From the NCBI RefSeq assembly GCF_012274265.1, contig NZ_JAANYY010000003.1, positions 372,001 through 436,000 on the forward strand: a DNA stretch of 64,000 nucleotides, written 5' to 3'. The DNA comes from Sphingopyxis microcysteis. Lineage in GTDB: Bacteria; Pseudomonadota; Alphaproteobacteria; Sphingomonadales; Sphingomonadaceae. Under the pieces are notes generated by a model. That model ran no database searches. It worked only from the letters and a program-made list of their open reading frames with translations, and was not told the DNA's origin. How positions within the stretch are numbered: the stretch's first letter is position 1; each line of letters begins with the position of its first letter. The translations under genes and the position numbers were made by a program. This document shows, one piece after another, positions 8,022 through 16,036 of the stretch.

Positions 8022-8071
8022 CTGAAGAAGGTCAGATACTGATTGTTTGCGGGCAAGCTGTCGTTTGAAAT

Positions 8072-8150
8072 CCGTTCGTGTCGAGCGAAGTCGAGACGCG
8101 CTGACATCGTGCATGACCTCGCGTGTCTCGACTTCGCTCGACACGAACGG
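8072..8150. repeat. Inverted repeat, GTGTCGAGCGAAGTCGAGAC family, copy 1
   Basis: Two perfect 26-bp arms (8072-8097 and 8125-8150) flank 27 bp between the convergent deaminase and mreB genes. The arm contains GTGTCGAGCGAAGTCGAGAC. A second copy lies at 59397-59470. This is a dispersed palindromic repeat; in RNA it would form a long hairpin in either direction and could end transcription from both genes. Confidence 0.85.
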
Positions 8151-8206
8151 GAATAGAGGGCAGCCTGGAAACCTCCCCCTATCGGCCCATCGGCGTCCAG
8201 CCAAAA

Positions 8207-9340
<1,134 letters not shown>

Positions 9341-9472
9341 TTAAATCAGGTCAACGCCGCTGGCGCAGACCGTTGGTTTATCAGGCCCGGTCGAGCCGGA
9401 GGCGCCACTTGCCGCCGCCCAGCAACGCTTCGTCGTCCAAAGCCGCCATTGGTCGGCGATCGCCGCGCGGCG

Positions 9473-9949
9473 CTAGGCGCCGCCCGGAACGATGAATTTC
9501 AAACCCTGCAATTTGACGATCGCGCCATCGACGCACAGCGGCGCGGCGATCAAACGCATCCAGCGCGGCGGCGCCGCGGTCGGCCGGATTTCGACATCGA
9601 GCGTAAAGCCGCGGCGATGCTTGATCGCATAAGCGCGCAATTTCTCCATCGCCGCGCGCGACCCCTCCTCGTACAGCCCGGCGGCCTCGGCGCGCGTCAC
9701 CGCGGCGCCGCGCGGCAGGCCGAAAATATCAAAGACCTCGTTCGACCAGCTCAGCCGGTTGCCCGCCGCCAGATCGCATTCCCACCAGCCCGGCAGCCCC
9801 GGTCCGAACCGCTCCACCGCGGCGATATCGCCGCTGTTCGCCACCGCGTCGAGCGTATCGGCGCCGTGCAGCCGACCCAGCTCGAAATAGCGTTCGCGTT
9901 CATACAGCGGCCAGCTGTGATGCACGGGCAAGGGATGGGTCGGCTTCAA
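9473..9949 (-). CDS. Small stand-alone PAS-domain protein
   Basis: The 158-residue protein contains a PAS fold without an output domain: GWWECDLAAGNRLSWSNEVF is the first strand pair, FDIFGLPRGAAVTRAEA the helical part and RRGFTLDVEIRP plus RWMRLIAAPL the later strands. Such arrangements are typical of PAS_3 sensor inputs. With no attached kinase or GGDEF domain it may act as a small protein-protein or ligand-binding module; its partner is unknown. It lies between mreB (225 bp, no recognisable feature) and the RNase H-like gene on the same strand. Confidence 0.75.
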   Translation of the reverse strand: MKPTHPLPVHHSWPLYERERYFELGRLHGADTLDAVANSGDIAAVERFGPGLPGWWECDLAAGNRLSWSNEVFDIFGLPRGAAVTRAEAAGLYEEGSRAAMEKLRAYAIKHRRGFTLDVEIRPTAAPPRWMRLIAAPLCVDGAIVKLQGLKFIVPGGA

Positions 9950-10043
9950 CGCACCGTTCTTTCATTATATTGCATCGGGATAGCCACGCTTCCCCTTGCA
10001 AGAACTAGTACAGATTTGCAACCAGATCGGATGCTATCGCGGG

Positions 10044-10430
10044 TCAGCGCCGCGCCAGCGCAATGCCCGCCAGATTCTGGCTGCGCTTGACATGACGGAC
10101 GCGCGGGGTCGGGCCGTCCCCGACCAAGCCCCGGAATATTGCCAGATGCGCCGCAGCCCCGTGGCGCGCCGCAACCGCGCCATTCGCCTGCGCGACCACC
10201 GCCGCCGCATCGCCCAGCAAGACAAAGTCGCTGAGGCCGCGCGCTTGCGCCAGCCGCAGCGCCGCGATCAGCGCCAGCCATTCGGCGTCCATGCTGCTGC
10301 CCGTCCCCGCCGCGCGGTCGATCGCCGCGACGCCGCCGATCACGACGGCAATCTCCATCGCGCCGGGATTGGGGCGGCACCCGCCGTCGAAATAGATTTT
10401 GGTGCGGCGGGGTTTCATCGCGCTCGGCAT
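10044..10430 (-). CDS. RNase H-like / RVT_3 domain protein, apparently missing the fourth metal ligand
   Basis: The ATG at 10430 gives 128 residues; another ATG at 10418 is equally possible, as neither has a clear ribosome-binding site. The first strand IYFDGGCRPNPG holds the first catalytic Asp, MDAEWLALIAAL the Glu, and LLGDAAAV the second Asp, as in the RNase H/RVT_3 superfamily. The final conserved motif, normally NxxADxLA, reads NLAGIALA here, so the fourth carboxylate is absent, and the protein ends right after it. Activity may be reduced or altered. It follows no operon; a repeat lies between it and the TonB receptor gene. Confidence 0.75.
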   Translation of the reverse strand: MPSAMKPRRTKIYFDGGCRPNPGAMEIAVVIGGVAAIDRAAGTGSSMDAEWLALIAALRLAQARGLSDFVLLGDAAAVVAQANGAVAARHGAAAHLAIFRGLVGDGPTPRVRHVKRSQNLAGIALARR

Positions 10431-10458
10431 AGCGCGCCAAGCGGCGCGCGGAAATCCT

Positions 10459-10596
10459 ATCCTCCCTGCGGCGAAGCCGTGGGGAGGGGGACCGCTCGCC
10501 GCAGGCGAGGGGTGGAGGGGCCGCGACGCCAGCGTCATTGCCCCTCCGTCAGCGCTTCGCGCTGCCACCTCCCCATGGCTGCGCCACGGGGAGGAT
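10459..10596. repeat. Dispersed palindromic element, family A copy 1
   Basis: A 138-bp element with imperfect terminal inverted repeats beginning ATCCTCCCTGCGGCG and ending CCACGGGGAGGAT. The inner part includes CCCCTCCGTCAGCGCTTCGC, identical in the copies at 30105-30240 and 62606-62737. It ends 11 bp from the stop codon of the TonB receptor gene. It encodes no protein and is MITE- or REP-like. Confidence 0.85.
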
Positions 10597-10607
10597 CATG
10601 TCCCCCC

Positions 10608-12704
10608 TCAAAACGTCCCGCGCGCCGAGAAGGAGAAGATCGGACCGATCAGCCGGTCGCGTTCTTCGACAAAGGCGATCGGACTCGCACCGCGCACCCC
10701 CGTGTAAACGGTGCGGTCGCGCTTCGACCGGGCGTTGGCGATGTTGCGGATGTGCGCGCGCACGGTCAGCCCCATCACATTCTTGTGCTCGACAAAGACC
10801 GTCGCCCACACCGGCCCTTCCCAGATCTTGTCGCTTTGGTTGCGCCGGTAACTGGGCTGATTGTGCGTATATTCGGCGTCAGCGCCCCATGCCCAATCGG
10901 TGCCCGCGACGTCGTGCCGGAGGCCGACATAGGCGACGGTGTCGGTGAAACCGTTCCACTGGCGCTTTTCGCCGGTAAAGGGATCGCGGAGCGACGATTT
11001 CTGGAGCAGCAGCCGCGTGTCGAGCTTGACGCCCTTCAACCCCGCGGGGTCGAGGTTGATCGTCGCGGTCCAGTCGATCGCGCCTGCCTTTGCCTTGGCG
11101 ATGTTGCCGACCGCCTCTCCGGTCGCGCCGACCGGGACGACATCGACCCGGTCCTCGACATCGCGGTAAATCAGGATCAGCTTGGTCGATCCCCACGCGC
11201 CGAACTTCTTGTTGATCTCGGCCTCATAGGTCCAGTCCTGCTGCGGGCGCAGGTCGTTGTTGCTTTCATTCTGGTTGCCGTCGTTCAGGAACGCGCGCGC
11301 CAGAAAATCATAAAAGGACAGTTGCAGCACCCGGCGACGCAATTTCGCCGACACGTCGAAATCGGACGACGGCGTCCACGCCAGCGAGATTGAGCCCTTG
11401 GGACGGAAAAAGCTGCGCGTCAGCCCGTTCATTCCGGTCTGGGTGATCGTCGAATGTTCGGCGCCGCCGATAATCTGGAAATTGAGCGTATCGGTCAGCT
11501 TGCGACCGAAGCTCAGCAAGCCTTCGTAGCGATCTTCCTTCACCCCGCCAGTGCCGCCGACAAATGGTTGTTCGATAAACACGCCGTTCGCGTCGAGCAC
11601 CGCGATCGATGCGACATTGTCGAGTTTGTTGAACGCCGCCTCGCCCGACAATTGCCAGTCGCCGCCCAGCATCTTCCACTGATATTCGCCGCGCCCGATG
11701 GTTTCGCCGATGTCGCCGGTCTGCGCAAAGCGGTCGCCCGTCGCGGCGCCGCCGATGGGGGTGGTGACGATCTCCTGCACATAAGGTTCGTGACTGAAGC
11801 GGCGCAGCCCGATCAGCTTCAGCCTGCCCGGCCCCACCCCGAACTGATAATCGCCGTTGACCTCGTAATTCCAGGCATCGTCGGTCTGGCGGACGATACG
11901 CTCCCGGTCGGGTTGGCCCGGCGACGCGCGTACGCCATCCTCGTCATAGCGGTCATATTCGCGCTGATAATGTCCGCCGATGTTCACCACCGTGTCGCCC
12001 GCCGGGTCCCAGGTCAGCCGCCCCGACAGCTTCGGTGCATCGAAATGCGTGTTCCAGACGTCATGGCGCCGTTCGGTGATCTGCCCCGCCCCGTCGGTGA
12101 TGATCGTCGGCCCACCGGCGCCGCTGCGCCGGGCGCTGTCGTTGCTCAGCGCAACCTCATATTCGACCGTACCGCTCCGCCCGCGAACCGACACGTCGGC
12201 GCGTGTCAGCAACGGGTCGGTATGATGCGCCCGAAATTCGGGTTTCCAGGAAAACTGGCCCGAAAAACTGTCGGCGCGATACACGATATTGGCGACCTGG
12301 CCCGACAAGCCCGGAATATCCAGCGTCGCGCCGTCGACGATCTCGATCCGTTCGACATTGCCCGCCGGGATGCGCGACAGCTGGGTGTACATATCGTCAC
12401 CCTTGTTCGACGGTCGCTCGCCGTTGAACAGCACATTGCCGGTCGCCTGCCCCAGCCCGCGCAGATTTTCATTGTCGCGGATCGAAAAACCGGGAACCTG
12501 GTTGAGCATGTCATAGGCGTTCGTCGGTGCGTAACGGGCGAAATCGGCGGCGGTGAAGACCTGCCGCGCGCTGCCGTCCACGCCAGTCGCCGCCGTCGCT
12601 GTGGCAGCGGGCGGCGGTGCTTCACCGGTCGCTGCAGTTTCCTGCGCCATCACCGGCGATGCGATTGCGGCGGACAATGCGCAAAGGCTGATGAGCCGCA
12701 TCAC
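10608..12704 (-). CDS. TonB-dependent outer membrane receptor
   Basis: The 698-residue product has a signal peptide (MMRLISLCALSAAIASPVMA), a plug domain (VFTAADFARYAPTNAYDMLNQ, split, then PGFSIRDNENLRGLGQATGN and VERIEIVDGA), and a large beta-barrel with alternating strands that ends in Phe (ARGTF), the outer-membrane sorting signal. It should import a substrate across the outer membrane with TonB energy. Its start overlaps the stop of the repeat protein gene (ATGA), so both are translated together. Co-location with a BlaI/M56 sensor pair upstream suggests control by that system. The substrate is unknown; no sugar, haem or siderophore gene is nearby. Confidence 0.93.
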   Translation of the reverse strand: MMRLISLCALSAAIASPVMAQETAATGEAPPPAATATAATGVDGSARQVFTAADFARYAPTNAYDMLNQVPGFSIRDNENLRGLGQATGNVLFNGERPSNKGDDMYTQLSRIPAGNVERIEIVDGATLDIPGLSGQVANIVYRADSFSGQFSWKPEFRAHHTDPLLTRADVSVRGRSGTVEYEVALSNDSARRSGAGGPTIITDGAGQITERRHDVWNTHFDAPKLSGRLTWDPAGDTVVNIGGHYQREYDRYDEDGVRASPGQPDRERIVRQTDDAWNYEVNGDYQFGVGPGRLKLIGLRRFSHEPYVQEIVTTPIGGAATGDRFAQTGDIGETIGRGEYQWKMLGGDWQLSGEAAFNKLDNVASIAVLDANGVFIEQPFVGGTGGVKEDRYEGLLSFGRKLTDTLNFQIIGGAEHSTITQTGMNGLTRSFFRPKGSISLAWTPSSDFDVSAKLRRRVLQLSFYDFLARAFLNDGNQNESNNDLRPQQDWTYEAEINKKFGAWGSTKLILIYRDVEDRVDVVPVGATGEAVGNIAKAKAGAIDWTATINLDPAGLKGVKLDTRLLLQKSSLRDPFTGEKRQWNGFTDTVAYVGLRHDVAGTDWAWGADAEYTHNQPSYRRNQSDKIWEGPVWATVFVEHKNVMGLTVRAHIRNIANARSKRDRTVYTGVRGASPIAFVEERDRLIGPIFSFSARGTF

Positions 12705-13432
12705 TTGATCCCCTGCGTCGCGCGGTTCATCGCCATGGCATATTCGCCGGTGACCCCCATCGCCTTCATCCCCACGACATCATGGGCGCTCAGCTTGCGA
12801 TACCCCGCCGCCGCCAGCCCGCGCACATAGGCGCCGTCGACCCCCAGCGCCTTGCACGCGATCGCATCGTCGACGTCGGTCAGCACCAATGCTTCGGATT
12901 TCAGGTCTTGAAGATAGGCGGGGGTCACCTCCAGCGCCGCCGCGGCGATCAGCTCGTCGGCGTCTTTCGGCCGCGCCCCGGCATCGGTCAGCCCGTCGGC
13001 CAGCGCGATCGTCGCGTCGACCATCAGCATCGACAGCATGTCGCTGCGCCGCTCGGGGACCAGCGCGCGCGACGCCAGCGCCGCCTCGAACGCGGGGTCA
13101 GACGTAAAGCGGCAACGGCCCGCCCCTTCGAACGCGCGCGTCAGCGTGCCGGTACAGGCGAGCGTTCCCGCCTCATGCTGCACCGTAAAGGTCACCGGCC
13201 CCGCCGCGCCCTGCAGCGCATCGCGGGCAGGCGCCAAGGCGGCGCGCGCGCTGCCCAGCGACAGATCGCTGCTCGACCGCCCGTGGCTTACGCGCAACTG
13301 CGGCTGGCCTTTGCCGGGCTGCGCTTTCCATTCGATGTCGGTCATCACCAGCGGGTCGGCGGCGTTGCTTGGCGCGGCGCAGGCGATGACGGTCATCAGC
13401 GCGGCGGTTGCGGCGATCATGGGGGTTTTCAT
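12701..13432 (-). CDS. Exported protein with three C-terminal repeats shared with the M56 sensor
   Basis: The 243-residue protein has a signal peptide (residues 1-24, ending SNAA). Residues 25-150 form an unrecognised domain with a cysteine pair (Cys93, Cys107). Residues 155-239 hold three repeats of about 28 residues with the pattern D-[ADV]-[DH]-[DE]-x2-x4-AL-[EG]-V-x2-[AE]-Y, for example TDVDDAIACKALGVDGAYV. The same repeat occurs four times in the M56 protein encoded 111 bp upstream. This suggests that the two proteins bind each other or the same partner. The stop overlaps the TonB receptor start. Function is unknown. Confidence 0.82.
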   Translation of the reverse strand: MKTPMIAATAALMTVIACAAPSNAADPLVMTDIEWKAQPGKGQPQLRVSHGRSSSDLSLGSARAALAPARDALQGAAGPVTFTVQHEAGTLACTGTLTRAFEGAGRCRFTSDPAFEAALASRALVPERRSDMLSMLMVDATIALADGLTDAGARPKDADELIAAAALEVTPAYLQDLKSEALVLTDVDDAIACKALGVDGAYVRGLAAAGYRKLSAHDVVGMKAMGVTGEYAMAMNRATQGIK

Positions 13433-13543
13433 GGCAGCACTCCTGTTGCCGACGCTGGACGAGCGTCATCGCTCGCCCCCGCAGCGGCGTTTCAAAACAA
13501 GGCTTCGATCAACGATATTCAGGCTTGGACGAATGTCCGGGCG

Positions 13544-15265
13544 TCAGCTGGTTGGCGGCACCGGAGGTTCGGGGGGTGCCGACGGTTCGGCCATTTCGAT
13601 CCGCGCGACCCGGCCATCGCTGCTGTGCGCTTCCATCGTCATCCCGTACGCGCTCATGCGGACCGTGGGGCCGCTCGCCGACCGCGCCGTCGCCGACTTT
13701 GACCTGGCGGTCGCTCGGACTTTCGACGTCGCACGCAATTCGATCGCGTCGTCGGCGCTGCGCATCCGCACCCCGGCCTTCCGCATGTCGGTGACGAAGT
13801 CGCAATCGACCCCCATCGCGCGCAGCGCGATCACATCGTCGATGCCGATGTCGGGGAAATGCGATTTCATGTCGCGGGCAAAGGCAGGCTCGATGTGCAA
13901 CGCCGACGCGCCGACCAATTCGTCGACGTCCACGTTCGGAAAGATGTGGCGCATCTGCCGGATATAGGCGGGATCGACCCCGCTCGCGCGGGCCGAGATC
14001 AGCTCATCAACATCCATCGACGCCCCTGCGGCGCGCATCTCGGCGGCATAGTCGGCGGTTACCCCGACGGCGCGCAGGTTGATCAGCTGCTCGGCGCTCA
14101 GCTTCTCGGTCGATGCCGCCGCGGCGGCCTGATCCTCGGCATCGCCTTGCGCCGCTCCGGCAACGCGCGCCGACGCGATCGCCGATTTCCGCTCGGCCAG
14201 CGCCGCGGTCCGGTTATCCTTTGCGGCGATCTTTTCTTCGGCTGCGGTCGCCGAAAAGGCGGCCAGCGGTGCGGTGACGCCGGCCAGCACGACCAGGCTC
14301 ATCAACACCCAGCTCGCGCTTGCGGGCCCGCGCTTCAGACTGGCGTCGAGCACGCGGGTGATCCGGCGTTTCAGGCTGCTCTTCGACGGCGCGACGCCAT
14401 GCGCCGCCATCAGCGCCGCCCTATTGTCATGCCGCGCCGCACCGACCAGCAAGGTCGCATAGTCGGGACCGTCGATGTCGGCCATCAGCACCGCGTCATC
14501 GGCCGCCTCTTCGCGCAGCTGATGGCTTTCGCGCGCCAGCATCCACACCAGGGGATTGAACCAGAAAATCGCGCAGGCGATGCGCGAGGCAAGCAGCTTG
14601 GCCCAATCGAGCCGCGCGATATGCGCCAGCTCGTGCGCGATGATCGCCTCTGCCTCGCCGACCGCCTGCGCCGCCTTCGGGCTCAAGACGATCGTCGACC
14701 GCAGCAGTCCCCAGCTGATCGGCGAGCGCAGTTCGTCGCTGACCAGCAAGGCCGTACCATGTTTGAAGCCCATCCGCCGCTGCGCCTCTGCGAGCGCCGA
14801 CAGCCACGACCCGTCGACCAGCACCTCGGCGCGGCCGCGCATCGCGAACAGCCGCACCACCGCCAGCAGCATCACTCCAAACAGCAGCGCGAGCGGGACA
14901 AGGTAGAGAAAGGGCGCGAGGTCGGCCCCCACCGACCAGCTGATCGGCGGCCATCCGGCGGTGTCCGCCACGACCGGGACGGATGTCGTCGCGGCCACCG
15001 GATCGACCGCCGATCCCCCCGTCGCGTCGCTCGAAACGGCTCTCGGCGCCGCCTCGGCGACCCAGCTCGCGGGCAGCGGCTGCCATATCGGCAGCGCCAG
15101 CGAGGCGACCGGCAGCACCAGCAGCGCCAGCAGGCCGACATGCGCGACCAGCGATCGCTCGCCCGCCGAACGCGTCCGCGCCAGCCGCAGCAACGCCAGC
15201 GTCAGCCCGGCGATCAGCACCGACTTCCAGGCGAGCCCGATCAACATCGAAGCGGTGATCATCAT
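13544..15265 (-). CDS. BlaR1/MecR1-like M56 metallopeptidase sensor with four C-terminal repeats
   Basis: The 573-residue membrane protein has transmembrane segments at about residues 8-28, 40-62 and 116-140 and another near 320-340. The zinc-protease motif HELAH is at 211-215 and a third ligand Glu probably lies in REEAADD (251-257). BlaR1-type proteins respond to an external signal by cleaving a BlaI-type repressor. Here the C-terminal sensor is not a penicillin-binding domain but four repeats of about 28 residues (389-500), such as VDVDELVGASALHIEPAF. The gene overlaps the BlaI gene by 4 bp. The signal is therefore unlikely to be a beta-lactam, which is inference. Confidence 0.9.
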   Translation of the reverse strand: MMITASMLIGLAWKSVLIAGLTLALLRLARTRSAGERSLVAHVGLLALLVLPVASLALPIWQPLPASWVAEAAPRAVSSDATGGSAVDPVAATTSVPVVADTAGWPPISWSVGADLAPFLYLVPLALLFGVMLLAVVRLFAMRGRAEVLVDGSWLSALAEAQRRMGFKHGTALLVSDELRSPISWGLLRSTIVLSPKAAQAVGEAEAIIAHELAHIARLDWAKLLASRIACAIFWFNPLVWMLARESHQLREEAADDAVLMADIDGPDYATLLVGAARHDNRAALMAAHGVAPSKSSLKRRITRVLDASLKRGPASASWVLMSLVVLAGVTAPLAAFSATAAEEKIAAKDNRTAALAERKSAIASARVAGAAQGDAEDQAAAAASTEKLSAEQLINLRAVGVTADYAAEMRAAGASMDVDELISARASGVDPAYIRQMRHIFPNVDVDELVGASALHIEPAFARDMKSHFPDIGIDDVIALRAMGVDCDFVTDMRKAGVRMRSADDAIELRATSKVRATARSKSATARSASGPTVRMSAYGMTMEAHSSDGRVARIEMAEPSAPPEPPVPPTS

Positions 15266-15639
15266 TTCGCTCTCCCTTCGCGCGCCTGCCCGATCAGCTT
15301 TTCCAGCTCGTCGAGCTCATCCGCGCTCATTTCCTCCTGCATCCCCAGCAAGGCCGCAGCGGCACTGGTCGCCGATCCGTTGAAAAACACCCGCACCACC
15401 TGGCTCAGCGCCGATTTGCGCGCGGTCTTGTCCGATACGCTCGGCGCATAGACAAAGCCGTTGTCCGACGCTTCGCGCGCCACGAACCCCTTCGCCTCCA
15501 GCCGCTTCAGCATCGCGCGGATCGCCGAGCCCGACAATTCGTCGCTCAGCGCCTCGCCGATCTCGGTCACCGTCGACGCGCCGCGCTCGTACAGAATATC
15601 GACAATTTCGCGTTCCCGCGGCGGCAAACTGGACAACAT
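15262..15639 (-). CDS. BlaI/MecI/CopY-family transcriptional repressor
   Basis: The ATG at 15639 is preceded by AGGTGAG at ribosome-binding distance, so it is preferred to a GTG three codons upstream that falls inside that signal. The 125-residue protein opens LPPREREIVDILYERGASTV, has the winged-helix SGSAIRAMLKRLEAKGFVAR and a C-terminal dimerisation part. BlaI repressors bind TACA-N-TGTA dyads and are inactivated by cleavage by the partner M56 protease, encoded directly downstream with a 4-bp overlap. Two matching dyads lie just upstream of this gene. It probably represses itself, the sensor, and possibly the repeat protein and receptor. Confidence 0.93.
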   Translation of the reverse strand: MLSSLPPREREIVDILYERGASTVTEIGEALSDELSGSAIRAMLKRLEAKGFVAREASDNGFVYAPSVSDKTARKSALSQVVRVFFNGSATSAAAALLGMQEEMSADELDELEKLIGQAREGRAK

Positions 15640-15655
15640 GCGACTCACCTCATGC

Positions 15656-15685
15656 GCTACATTTGTAGCGTGCTACATTTGTAGC
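15656..15685. promoter_or_regulatory. Tandem BlaI-type operators
   Basis: GCTACATTTGTAGC occurs twice (15656-15669 and 15672-15685), spaced 16 bp apart. Each copy is a dyad containing the TACA...TGTA core known for BlaI/MecI repressors. They lie 17-46 bp upstream of the BlaI start codon, overlapping where the promoter should be. The near-identical copies and position support binding by the adjacent repressor. Confidence 0.85.
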
Positions 15686-15750
15686 GCCCATTTGGCAAGG
15701 GGTTTTATTTGGGTAACACAGGTGGGGGCAGGCGCCGACTAAGCATATTT

Positions 15751-15830
15751 TCGTCATCCCGGCGAAGGCCGGGATCTCACCCTCGCGGGATTACGCAGCG
15801 GCGAGATCCCGGCCTTCGCCGGGATGACGA
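15751..15830. repeat. Inverted repeat, CGTCATCCCGGCGAAGGCCG family, copy 1
   Basis: Perfect 28-bp arms (15751-15778 and 15803-15830) flank a 24-bp loop. The arm core GGCGAAGGCCGGGATCTC also forms a smaller hairpin within each arm. A second copy with 29-bp arms lies at 31274-31355. This is a dispersed intergenic repeat found widely in proteobacteria. Confidence 0.88.
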
Positions 15831-15886
15831 ACCAAATGGCGCTGGCTCAAATCCAAATGTACCGGGTCATCACCTCGCCGCGCGCC

Positions 15887-15902
15887 AGTGATCCCCGTCA
15901 CA
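15887..15902 (+). promoter_or_regulatory. CRP/FNR-like box upstream of the TPR-CHAT gene
   Basis: AGTGATCCCCGTCACA matches the TGTGA-N6-TCACA pattern with one mismatch. It is 134 bp before the start codon, with a TTTTAAG -10-like stretch about 20 bp downstream. Similar boxes occur at 32474, 33737 and 37869, all upstream of plus-strand genes. Binding by a CRP-type protein is inferred. Confidence 0.35.
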
Positions 15903-16036
15903 CCCCCGCAAATCGGCGCCTTTTAAGGCCTGACCATAACCCACGATTTCCGACCGCCGCGCGATCGCGCAAGGCCACCACTGCCAATATCCAGATTTAT
16001 CATTATCTTGACACAAGACAGGGAATACGCCGTCCC

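Larger units (their letters stand above)
15640..16036. other. Divergent intergenic region between the BlaI and TPR-CHAT genes
   Basis: This 397-bp stretch has no supported gene. It holds, in order, the tandem BlaI operators (15656-15685), a weak minus-strand -35 candidate TTGCCA (15698-15693), a 28-bp-arm palindromic repeat (15751-15830), a CRP-like box (15887-15902) and the leader of the TPR-CHAT gene. The palindrome between the two divergent promoters may insulate them. Confidence 0.6.

Noticed and set aside
8072-8150. CRISPR array or transposon ends
   Set aside because: The repeats are inverted, occur as single pairs, and have no regular spacers or nearby cas or transposase genes; they are dispersed palindromes.
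13544-15265. Beta-lactam sensor BlaR1 in the strict sense
   Set aside because: The protease part fits, but the C-terminal penicillin-binding domain with SxxK and KTG motifs is absent and no beta-lactamase gene is near.
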